Shown in pieces: positions 1 to 5,567 of a DNA stretch of 5,567 nt (the stretch's first letter is position 1; each line of letters starts with the position of its first letter). The translations under genes and the position numbers were made by a program. The DNA comes from Treponema sp. (GTDB lineage: Bacteria; Spirochaetota; Spirochaetia; Treponematales; Treponemataceae), in assembly GCA_021442965.1 (NCBI GenBank), contig JABUUX010000200.1:1-5567 (forward strand). The letters are read 5' to 3'. The notes beneath the pieces are model-generated. The model was not told the DNA's origin, searched no databases, and was given only the letters and a program-made list of their open reading frames with translations.

Positions 1-438
1 AGAACAGTATTAACAACAGACACAGTAAATTTGCACCTTAAAGGTACAACAAAAGAAGAAATCGTAGACGAAATGCTTGAAATTCTGGTTAAAGCCGGAA
101 AAGTTACCGATAAAAATTCAGCCCGTGAGTGCGTTTTGGACCGCGAGCGGAAGATGTCTACGGGTATGAAGCACGGAATTGCTATTCCGCACGGAAAAAC
201 AGACACAGTTACTGATTTGGTAGCTTGTATCGGTATTTCTGATAATCCTGTAGATTTTGATTCTTTGGATCAGGAGCCGTGCCGAATTTTTATTATGACT
301 CTGTCTCCAATCAATAAGACAGGTCCACACCTTCAATTCCTTGCAGAAGTTAGTCTTCTGTTCAAGAGTCCTGAAAAACGTCAGGAAATTCTGAACACTC
401 AGGATAAAGCAGAAGTAATCAGAATTCTTACAGAATAG
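1..438 (+). CDS. PTS EIIA domain protein, fructose/PtsN type (5' end cut by window)
   Basis: This is a single-domain phosphotransferase-system IIA protein of the fructose/mannitol/PtsN family. Such proteins accept phosphate from HPr on a histidine in the cytoplasm and either pass it to a IIB domain or act as a regulatory switch. The frame is open from base 1 and the codons before the TTG at 31 read RTVLTTDTVN, which fits the usual EIIA N-terminus. The gene therefore starts left of the window and the TTG is internal. The visible part is 145 residues against a usual 145-160, so few residues are missing. The phosphorylation site is in GIAIPHGK (histidine codon 190-192); a second histidine, in MKHG (172-174), lies six residues earlier as is common in the family. 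The stop TAG directly follows the domain, so no IIB or IIC is fused C-terminally, and no other PTS gene is visible. This fits a regulatory PtsN-like role. The family call is secure; the sugar or regulatory target is unknown. Confidence 0.93.
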   Translation, partial: RTVLTTDTVNLHLKGTTKEEIVDEMLEILVKAGKVTDKNSARECVLDRERKMSTGMKHGIAIPHGKTDTVTDLVACIGISDNPVDFDSLDQEPCRIFIMTLSPINKTGPHLQFLAEVSLLFKSPEKRQEILNTQDKAEVIRILTE

Positions 439-463
439 AATTCTCTTTATTTGCAAAATAGAG

Positions 464-499
464 AAGCCGTGAATCACAATGTGGTCACGGCTTTTTTTT
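464..499 (+). terminator. Rho-independent terminator after the EIIA gene
   Basis: A 9-bp perfect stem, AAGCCGTGA (464-472) with TCACGGCTT (485-493), is followed by a run of eight T at 492-499. Inside the 12-base loop, CAC (475-477) can pair with GTG (481-483) to extend the hairpin. It lies 25 bases after the EIIA stop, on its strand. A weaker hairpin, TTCTCT (441-446) with AGAGAA (460-465), comes just before it and shares two bases with the stem. This should end the EIIA transcript, so the downstream gene probably has its own promoter. Confidence 0.9.
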
Positions 500-584
500 A
501 TCATGGTCATTGAGTGGGTTTTTAGATGTTATGCTTTAGTAAAAAGCAGGATTGTATGGGCTGTCTAATGAGTTCAAATTATAG

Positions 585-654
585 TGTCATTCCGAACCTG
601 TTTGGAATCTCTATGCATATATCGTCTAGATGCTGAAATAAATTCAGCATGACA
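585..654. repeat. Intergenic palindromic repeat, GTCAT...ATGAC double hairpin
   Basis: The 70-base unit is bounded by TGTCAT (585-590) and ATGACA (649-654), exact inverted copies. Inside are two hairpins. The left one pairs ATTCCGAA (589-596) with TTTGGAAT (601-608), with one G-T pair. The right one pairs ATGCTGAA (630-637) perfectly with TTCAGCAT (643-650) around a 5-base loop. ATCT (607-610) and AGAT (628-631) can also pair across the 17-base centre. I recall elements of this general form, with ends like GTCATnCnGAA and nTTCnGnATGAC, as scattered non-coding repeats in Treponema and some other bacteria. Copy number cannot be seen here. The unit ends 24 bases before the ribosome binding site of the next gene and may form part of its leader. 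The 85 bases to its left (500-584) hold only a small stem, TGCTTT (532-537) with AAAGCA (543-548), and no convincing promoter. Confidence 0.7.
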
Positions 655-678
655 ATATTTTTAGTCAGCCTTATTTAT

Positions 679-686
679 AGGAGAGG
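679..686 (+). promoter_or_regulatory. Ribosome binding site that fixes the start at 691
   Basis: AGGAGAGG lies four bases before the ATG at 691 (core GGAG seven bases before it), a strong Shine-Dalgarno match. The frame remains open upstream to an ATG at 649, but that ATG lies inside the palindromic repeat and has no purine-rich site before it. The start at 691 also gives a textbook N-terminus: a lysine-rich tail followed directly by a membrane segment. Confidence 0.9.
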
Positions 687-690
687 TAAT

Positions 691-3372
691 ATGTCAAAGA
701 ATAAAAAAAATAAGGGTAAAGGCAAAAAAAGACTTGCAAAAGTTTTTCTTGGAGTTTTTCTTTTTTTTGCTGTTTTATTTTCAGCCCTAGCTTTATGGTT
801 AGGTATTTTTTATTTTATAAAAGCCGATAAAACAGATTATGTTCCCGAAAATTATTCACTTCATTTACGAACTGATTCTGTTTGGAAATCTGTAAATCCT
901 ATGGTTGATTTACAGGCTGCAGATGTTCTTTTGTCCGATCCTTCTTTTTCTAAATACAAACCTTTGCTGGTAGATTTCAGACAGTCAGACTTGCGTAATA
1001 GTAAACTTTTTAAAGTGGTGCTTTCACGCAGAGCAGATTTTATGCTTTATGAAGATGCTTCTTTTGTAGCAATGGTAGACTCGGGATTTCTTTCTGGTAT
1101 TGTAAGACTGGCACCTGCAATTTTAAAACATCTTTCGATTGAAAATCTTTCCGTTTGTAATTCTTCCGGAAGGACTTGGTTTGAATATGTAAAGGGGGAA
1201 CGGACTTTTTACGTTCAGATAATTAAAAACTTAATCATAATTTCTTCTGATAAAACTTTATTTGATTATTCTGTATCAGGAGGTCATTCTGAAAAAATCC
1301 CCGATAAACATAAAAAGACTTTTGAGGGGAAATTAAATTCTGCATTTTCTATAACAGCAGACAGTAGAAAAGTATTGAATATTTTTGCAGAAAATAATTC
1401 TTATGTTAAAGCCGTTCTTAATTTTATTCCGGAAGATGAGCCTAGTGTAATAGATTTTGGTATTACTGATTCCAAGTTAAAGGTTTGTGTAAATTTCCCT
1501 TATGATATTACTGAAATGGATTTAGAAAATCCTGTTGGAAAACTTTTAAAAAAGAACTCAAAGATTCCCGATATTGTTCAAAGGTTCCCATCTATAGTTC
1601 AGTATTACACTGTGCTTTCGGCTGGAAGTCTTTCGGAATTAAAAGATGCTGCTTTTTATGCTGTTGATTCAAAGGTTGGACTTGAAGAAAAATGGCAGAC
1701 TGCAGAATCACTTTCGAATTTTGTATTTAATAAAAGTATAGAAGAACTTTTATTTTCTTGGACTGATGACGAATATGCGGTAATCGGGCTGGAACAAAAA
1801 TCTGATCCTGTGTTTATTGTAAAAATAAAAGATGAGCAGAATAGGCGGCAAATATTTGAAACGCTTTTTAAGTCAATTATTTTACAAAATGATACAAGCC
1901 TGATTATGGACAATGTTCGCCTGCCACGCATAGAAGTTCCGCCTTTCTTTCAGGCTGTTCTGGAATCATTTAATATTTCTTTGCCGTCTCCGTATTATAT
2001 GATAAAAGACGGATATATGTATCTTTCTCAATCCCCGGAAAATCTTGCCCAGATAAATGCAGCGCTCAAAAATGGTGCAAGACTTTCACAGGATGGTAAC
2101 TGGAAAGAAATTTCCGGAAGCTTTAACCAGTATTCATCGCTCAGTCTTTATTATAATCTTGAACGCTCAATTCCATTTTTTATTAATTCTAAATCTGCTG
2201 TTTCAAATGTTTTAAAACTTTATAATATAGGAAGACTTGATTTAAGGTTCAAAAGTGAAGGGATTGAAGTTTCCCTTAGTTCTGTAGAAAAAAAATCTAA
2301 TTCTGTTGAAGTTCTTACAGGATTCCCTGTTTCGTTTAAGAAAAAAATTATTTCAGATATATATCCGTCTGGAAAAGCCGGAAGTAAAACTGTTTTCTTC
2401 AGGCATAATGGAATGCTCGTGTCTTATAATTTAGAAACTCTGGAATCATCTACCCGTGAAATTTCAAATGTTCGCTTTATTGCTTCAGCTAAAGAAAATA
2501 TTCAGAATGGGAAAAAATCTTCTTCAGATTCGGCTTTGTGGTGCGTTACAGGAGACGGCACCGTTTACCTTTTGAATGAAAAACTTGAAGATTGCGCTTC
2601 TTTTCCTTTGGTTACGGGAATTGTTCCAACTTCAACAGGACAAGCTTTTGGAAGCAGACTTGAGTTTGCCGGAAAAAATCAGAAATCTATTGTTGTATAC
2701 TCAGATGGGAAAGTAATAGAACAGGAAACAACCTCTTTTGATAATCTGACAGTGGTACCTGTACTTCATGATAAAATTTCAATGTATTATGAAAAAAGTT
2801 TTCTTGGTGGAATTCACATTCTGGATTCTAATGGTGAAAAGGCTTTTTTACAGTTAGAAGATATTGGTTTTGGCAGTCCTGATTATATAAAAGGGAATGA
2901 TAGTATTCAGATTGGCTTTATTTCTCAGTCAGGAAAACTTACAAAATATGATTATGTAGTTAGTGGAAAAAATGAAAACTGTTATGATGCTGTTTCAATA
3001 GATTTAGATGGAGTTTTCTATTTGAATGTAAAAGCTATAGGTAATTCATTTGCAGCCCTTTCAGAAGACGGCGTTTTGTACTCTGTTAATAAGGATTTGA
3101 CATCTGTTACAAAGATAAAAATTCCAAATCTTACAGCTAAAACAGGATATCTTAGTGTTGCAGATTTTGATTTGGATGGAAAAGATGAAATCTTTGTTTG
3201 CGGTGAAGGAAATATAATTTACGGTTTCCGCGAAAATCTGGAACTTATTGGGTGTTTCCCTATTTCTGGTTATGGTGTACCTTTGTTCTACGATCTTGAC
3301 GGAGATAAGAAAATGGAATGTGTTTGTCTTTCATTAGACAACACTTTGAATGCTTGGAATCTTGTTTATTAA
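691..3372 (+). CDS. Membrane-anchored periplasmic protein with duplicated N-terminal domain and C-terminal beta-propeller-like region
   Basis: The product is 893 residues and I cannot assign a named function. Residues 1-14 are very basic and about 15-43 form one hydrophobic segment (VFLGVFLFFAVLF...). With no signal-peptidase or lipobox site evident, this should be an uncleaved anchor with the rest in the periplasm. Residues about 110-270 and 355-530 look like two diverged copies of one domain: each has an IK(N/D) beta-strand start (K179, K439), then a G-(x)2-N serine-rich strand (213-220, 476-485), an S-(x)n-V-(x)2-VL helix (237-243, 502-508) and a D-F/L strand (255, 517). The layout faintly recalls the DUF3352 family; this is a weak guess. 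From about 570 the protein becomes strand-rich with propeller-like blades: GDGTVYLLNEKL (621-632), EDGVLYSVNKDL (792-803), GEGNIIYGFRENL (838-850) and a closing strand ending AWNLVY. Two DxDxDG-type loops, DFDLDGKDE (825-833) and DLDGDKKME (868-876), resemble the calcium loops of FG-GAP/VCBS repeats. The next gene begins 23 bases after the stop, suggesting one operon. The gene is certain; its role as an envelope binding or assembly protein is inference. Confidence 0.88.
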   Translation: MSKNKKNKGKGKKRLAKVFLGVFLFFAVLFSALALWLGIFYFIKADKTDYVPENYSLHLRTDSVWKSVNPMVDLQAADVLLSDPSFSKYKPLLVDFRQSDLRNSKLFKVVLSRRADFMLYEDASFVAMVDSGFLSGIVRLAPAILKHLSIENLSVCNSSGRTWFEYVKGERTFYVQIIKNLIIISSDKTLFDYSVSGGHSEKIPDKHKKTFEGKLNSAFSITADSRKVLNIFAENNSYVKAVLNFIPEDEPSVIDFGITDSKLKVCVNFPYDITEMDLENPVGKLLKKNSKIPDIVQRFPSIVQYYTVLSAGSLSELKDAAFYAVDSKVGLEEKWQTAESLSNFVFNKSIEELLFSWTDDEYAVIGLEQKSDPVFIVKIKDEQNRRQIFETLFKSIILQNDTSLIMDNVRLPRIEVPPFFQAVLESFNISLPSPYYMIKDGYMYLSQSPENLAQINAALKNGARLSQDGNWKEISGSFNQYSSLSLYYNLERSIPFFINSKSAVSNVLKLYNIGRLDLRFKSEGIEVSLSSVEKKSNSVEVLTGFPVSFKKKIISDIYPSGKAGSKTVFFRHNGMLVSYNLETLESSTREISNVRFIASAKENIQNGKKSSSDSALWCVTGDGTVYLLNEKLEDCASFPLVTGIVPTSTGQAFGSRLEFAGKNQKSIVVYSDGKVIEQETTSFDNLTVVPVLHDKISMYYEKSFLGGIHILDSNGEKAFLQLEDIGFGSPDYIKGNDSIQIGFISQSGKLTKYDYVVSGKNENCYDAVSIDLDGVFYLNVKAIGNSFAALSEDGVLYSVNKDLTSVTKIKIPNLTAKTGYLSVADFDLDGKDEIFVCGEGNIIYGFRENLELIGCFPISGYGVPLFYDLDGDKKMECVCLSLDNTLNAWNLVY

Positions 3373-3395
3373 TGTATTGTTTTGGAGATTGATTT

Positions 3396-4526
3396 ATGAA
3401 AAAAAGTATTTTTTATTTGACTGCATTTTTCTTTTTATTTAGTCTTTTTTCTTGTGCAACGCTGCAAAAAGATAAATTGATATCAGGGGAAGAATCTTTT
3501 TCTTTTGATGCAGAGACTCAGGATTTTGAAGAAGCATTTAGGAAATTTGACAGTGAATCATTTCAGACCGTAATAGATAAAAACAACCTTGAAAAATATG
3601 TTGCCAATTTAGAAAAATCTGAGGCTTCTTGTGTTGAACCTGCACTTATGGCTAGGTTTAAAGCCTTGAATGGTCTTTTTAATCTTTTGAATACTAAACC
3701 CAAAAGAGCTAAAGAATTATATGATAATGCCAGTACTCTTCAACCAGGAGATGAATGTGTTCTTCTTTTAAACTCCAGGCTAAAGAATACAAAAGATGAG
3801 TCACTTTTATGTATAAATGAATATTTGCTTTTTGACAGTGATAATCCTGTTTTTCTTTTAGAAAAAGCTCTTTTATGCTATCAGACTGGGGCATTTGCTG
3901 AATCTGTTGCAGCTTTTGATACAGCTTTTTTACTTTTTGAACAGAATGGTAAATCTTATTACAGGGAATATTATTCATTTATTAGAGAAAAAGCATGGAA
4001 AGCTTTTTCTCTTGGAACAGAAAGCTTTGTTGATGTATTGAAGTCTGAGGTTCCTCTGTCTTTTTATCGTATGATAAGCCTTACAATGGAACATACATCT
4101 CTTCTGGATGATTTTACTGGTGATTCAAAAGTTAGTGTAACTTCAATTAGTAAAAATCTGGAAGACTCTGGTTTTTTTAGAGCTATTGGCGAAGATGAAA
4201 CAGAAAATAGCACGTCTAAAGAATTTACTGAGTCAAAGGAACTTTCAAGAACTCTTTGTGCCAGATTTTTATGGAATCTTTATGTTCATGAAACAGGAAA
4301 TAAAAGAATTAAAGATTCATATTCCAAACGAATGTCCCGTCTGACTAATCCGCACAGTCCAATTCAGGATATTGAATTAAGCAGTTTGGATTTTGATGCT
4401 TGTCTTGGAGTAGTAGAAAAGGAAATAATGAATCTTACAGACGGAAAACTTTTTGCCGGAGATAAAATCGTTAGCGAAGTAGAGTATATAGAATACGCTG
4501 TTCGCTGTCAGGAAAAATCAAAGTAA
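3396..4526 (+). CDS. TPR-like lipoprotein with putative divergent SLH region
   Basis: The product is 376 residues. A Shine-Dalgarno GGAGA (3384-3388) lies seven bases before the ATG. The N-terminus has two lysines, a hydrophobic core rich in Phe and Leu, and the lipobox LFSC with the modifiable cysteine at residue 20; the short, Phe-rich form is typical of spirochaetes. The mature protein would be lipid-anchored at the outer face of the inner membrane or at the outer membrane. Residues about 82-116 and 151-184 look like TPR helix pairs (for example ALLCYQTGAFAESVAAFDTA). The C-terminus resembles S-layer homology domains: LSRTLCARFLWNLY (283-296) matches the TRaE-aaxLl end of one repeat. Residues 321-363 then match the next in order: SPIQDI for the SPFxDV opening, DACLGVVEKEIM for the aIxxvvexGIm helix, TDGKLFAGDKIV for the DGtFrPnxxvT turn. 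An aspartate-glycine and phenylalanine stand at the expected places. It probably works with the membrane-anchored protein encoded just upstream. Gene and lipoprotein calls are strong, TPR moderate, SLH tentative. Confidence 0.88.
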   Translation: MKKSIFYLTAFFFLFSLFSCATLQKDKLISGEESFSFDAETQDFEEAFRKFDSESFQTVIDKNNLEKYVANLEKSEASCVEPALMARFKALNGLFNLLNTKPKRAKELYDNASTLQPGDECVLLLNSRLKNTKDESLLCINEYLLFDSDNPVFLLEKALLCYQTGAFAESVAAFDTAFLLFEQNGKSYYREYYSFIREKAWKAFSLGTESFVDVLKSEVPLSFYRMISLTMEHTSLLDDFTGDSKVSVTSISKNLEDSGFFRAIGEDETENSTSKEFTESKELSRTLCARFLWNLYVHETGNKRIKDSYSKRMSRLTNPHSPIQDIELSSLDFDACLGVVEKEIMNLTDGKLFAGDKIVSEVEYIEYAVRCQEKSK

Positions 4527-4547
4527 AAATATTGAGTCTTCAGATAA

Positions 4548-4575
4548 TTTAGAACGATTCTTTTATCGTTCTAAA
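4548..4575. terminator. Hairpin between convergent genes, probable shared terminator
   Basis: TTTAGAACGAT (4548-4558) pairs perfectly with ATCGTTCTAAA (4565-4575), an 11-bp stem with a 6-base loop. It sits 21 bases after the lipoprotein stop and two bases beyond the dnaE stop codon on the other strand. A U-rich end is supplied only weakly by the stem itself on either strand and no T run follows, so termination may be imperfect. Its position between two convergent genes supports a bidirectional role. Confidence 0.65.
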
Positions 4576-4577
4576 AT

Positions 4578-5567
4578 TCATTCAGTCCATACATTCTTTA
4601 CTTGTGACATATCTCTTAGTGTTGAAAGAAATTCCGGAGTAGAGTCTACAAGGGTTTGTTCGTTTCCTTTAATCACATAAGGTTTGTTTTCTGCTTCAAG
4701 ATGAAAAAAGAGTCTGCAGCTTCCAGGTTTTTCAAAAAGGAAATTCTGTAAAGGCAGCATATCAGTTTTTGAATTGAAATTATTTTCCAGTTCAATGTGA
4801 ACTTCTCTTATAGCGTGCGTTTCCATTTTTGTAGGGTCTTCTACAGCTTCTATAATGAATGAAGGTTCTGGATGCTGGTCACTTATTTCAAGTCTGCCTT
4901 TGAATGCAAGAATATCACCATCGTGTATTTGATTTTTTAATGTTTCCCATTTGTCTGCAAAACAAGTCATGTCTATAACGCCTTCATAATCTGTTACTTT
5001 TATAAAAGCCATCTGCTTGTTTTTTTTGTTTACATAAGGTCTTAAGTTTGTAACCATACCAAGTGCAGTATATATTTTACCGGAATTTCTTAAACTCCAC
5101 GGACTTGCTCCAGCTTGCAGAGCTCTGTCTTTTGTGGTTTTTTCTTCCAAAGCTTTTTGCTCAATATTTGAGGATGTTACTGTAACGGCTCTTTCTATGG
5201 CAAGTCGGTAATCATCCAAAGGATGTCCTGAAACAAAACAACCGATACATTCTTTTTCCATATTCAGAAGTGACATGTGTGGCAGGTCTGGCATTATTGT
5301 GAATTTGAATTCTGTAAGTTCTGCAAAGCCTGTATCATCATCATCTCCAAAAAGTGAACCTTGAGAGGAATTCTTTTCAGCATTGATTTTTTCTGCATGA
5401 GCCATGGCGGCTTCCATATTCTGAAGAAGGGTTGCTCGGTTTAATGCAAGCCCTTCTGATTCCCCTGTATGGTCGAAGGCTCCTGTTTTTATAAGAACTT
5501 CTATGGCGCGTTTGTTTACTGTGTGAAGGTCAACGCGGCTTATGAAGTCCATAAAACTTTTGAAAGG
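4578..5567 (-). CDS. dnaE: DNA polymerase III alpha subunit, C-terminal part (5' end outside window)
   Basis: This is the last 329 residues or so of DnaE, the catalytic subunit of the replicative polymerase. The PHP, palm and fingers regions lie to the right of the window. The frame is open to the window edge: codons reading PFKSF come before the ATG at 5550-5552 and match the family's PFK(D/S)xxDFxxRVD, so that ATG is internal. Numbering from that Met: VNKRAIEVLIKTGAFD (12-27) is the helix-hairpin-helix region; QGSLF (64-68, bases 5349-5363) fits the internal sliding-clamp-binding motif QxxLF and is followed by an acidic stretch, GDDDD; ECIGCFVSGHPLDDY (101-115) is the highly conserved DnaE motif; about 157-235 is the OB fold, with GKIYTALGMV and the GDILAFKGRLE strand, thought to bind single-stranded template. 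A C-terminal domain of about 80 residues follows, ending VWTE, where the clamp-loader tau contact lies in relatives. No damage is visible. The gene converges on the lipoprotein gene and is not part of its operon. Confidence 0.97.
   Translation of the reverse strand, partial: PFKSFMDFISRVDLHTVNKRAIEVLIKTGAFDHTGESEGLALNRATLLQNMEAAMAHAEKINAEKNSSQGSLFGDDDDTGFAELTEFKFTIMPDLPHMSLLNMEKECIGCFVSGHPLDDYRLAIERAVTVTSSNIEQKALEEKTTKDRALQAGASPWSLRNSGKIYTALGMVTNLRPYVNKKNKQMAFIKVTDYEGVIDMTCFADKWETLKNQIHDGDILAFKGRLEISDQHPEPSFIIEAVEDPTKMETHAIREVHIELENNFNSKTDMLPLQNFLFEKPGSCRLFFHLEAENKPYVIKGNEQTLVDSTPEFLSTLRDMSQVKNVWTE

Noticed and set aside
31..438. Full-length EIIA gene starting at TTG 31
   Set aside because: The codons before 31 are open to base 1 and read as normal EIIA N-terminal sequence (RTVLTTDTVN), and no ribosome binding site precedes the TTG. 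The gene is cut by the window.
118..510. Open frame on the - strand opposite the EIIA gene and terminator
   Set aside because: It crosses the terminator hairpin, has Cys/Ile/Arg-rich unstructured composition, and overlaps a clear family gene in full.
649..677. Promoter using ATGACA (649-654) at the end of the repeat as a -35 box
   Set aside because: ATGACA is close to TTGACA, but the hexamer 17 bases on (TATTTA, 672-677) matches the -10 consensus poorly and transcription would start at or inside the ribosome binding site.
649..690. Upstream ATG at 649 as start of the 893-residue protein
   Set aside because: It lies inside the palindromic repeat, lacks a Shine-Dalgarno sequence, and would add 14 residues before a well-formed basic-plus-hydrophobic N-terminus that has a strong AGGAGAGG in front.
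500..690. tRNA, small RNA, riboswitch or CRISPR in the intergenic region
   Set aside because: No cloverleaf, no regularly spaced direct repeats and no known riboswitch core are visible; the only structure is the inverted repeat unit and a 6-bp stem at 532-548.
1656..1931. Open frame on the - strand inside the 893-residue gene
   Set aside because: It is a short frame with serine-rich, low-complexity content, wholly inside a long gene with consistent coding character on the other strand.
3709..3978. Open frame on the - strand inside the lipoprotein gene
   Set aside because: It is antisense to the TPR-like region, rich in His/Tyr/Gln as expected of an antisense shadow, and has no recognisable domain.
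5550..5552. ATG on the - strand at 5552 as the start of a separate OB-fold protein
   Set aside because: The frame continues to the window edge with PFKSF, which matches the conserved DnaE sequence, so this Met is internal.

Overview
The window looks like chromosomal DNA from a spirochaete, most likely a host-associated or anaerobic Treponema. This is inferred from four things: the AT-rich composition; a stand-alone PTS IIA protein; a lipoprotein with a short spirochaete-style lipobox (LFSC); and an intergenic GTCAT...ATGAC double-hairpin repeat of a type I recall from Treponema intergenic regions. No rRNA or other decisive marker is present, so the genus is a judgement, not a proof.

Layout: (1) positions 1-438, + strand, the 3' end of a PTS EIIA (fructose/PtsN-type) gene whose first few codons lie left of the window; (2) 439-690, intergenic, with an intrinsic terminator (464-499), an unremarkable stretch of about 85 bases, and a 70-base palindromic repeat (585-654) that ends just before the next ribosome binding site; (3) 691-3372, + strand, an 893-residue protein with a single N-terminal membrane anchor, two tandem copies of an uncharacterised domain, and a C-terminal beta-propeller-like region with two DxDxDG-type calcium-binding loops; (4) 3396-4526, + strand, only 23 bases downstream and therefore probably co-transcribed, a 376-residue lipoprotein with TPR-like helices and what I read as a divergent S-layer-homology (SLH) region at its C-terminus; (5) 4548-4575, a hairpin between convergent genes; (6) 4578-5567, - strand, the 3' end of dnaE, the replicative DNA polymerase III alpha subunit. 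The visible part of DnaE holds the clamp-binding motif, the SGHPLDDY motif, the OB fold and the C-terminal domain; the catalytic part is outside the window.

The two flanking genes are conserved housekeeping or regulatory genes. The central pair (691-4526) is the uncharacterised part. Both products should sit in the cell envelope: one is anchored in the inner membrane with nearly all its mass in the periplasm, and the other is lipidated and also exposed there or at the outer membrane. Adjacent genes, propeller and TPR folds typical of protein interaction, and a possible SLH region suggest a two-part envelope assembly or scaffold. That role is inference. I found no defence system, transposase, CRISPR array or RNA gene.
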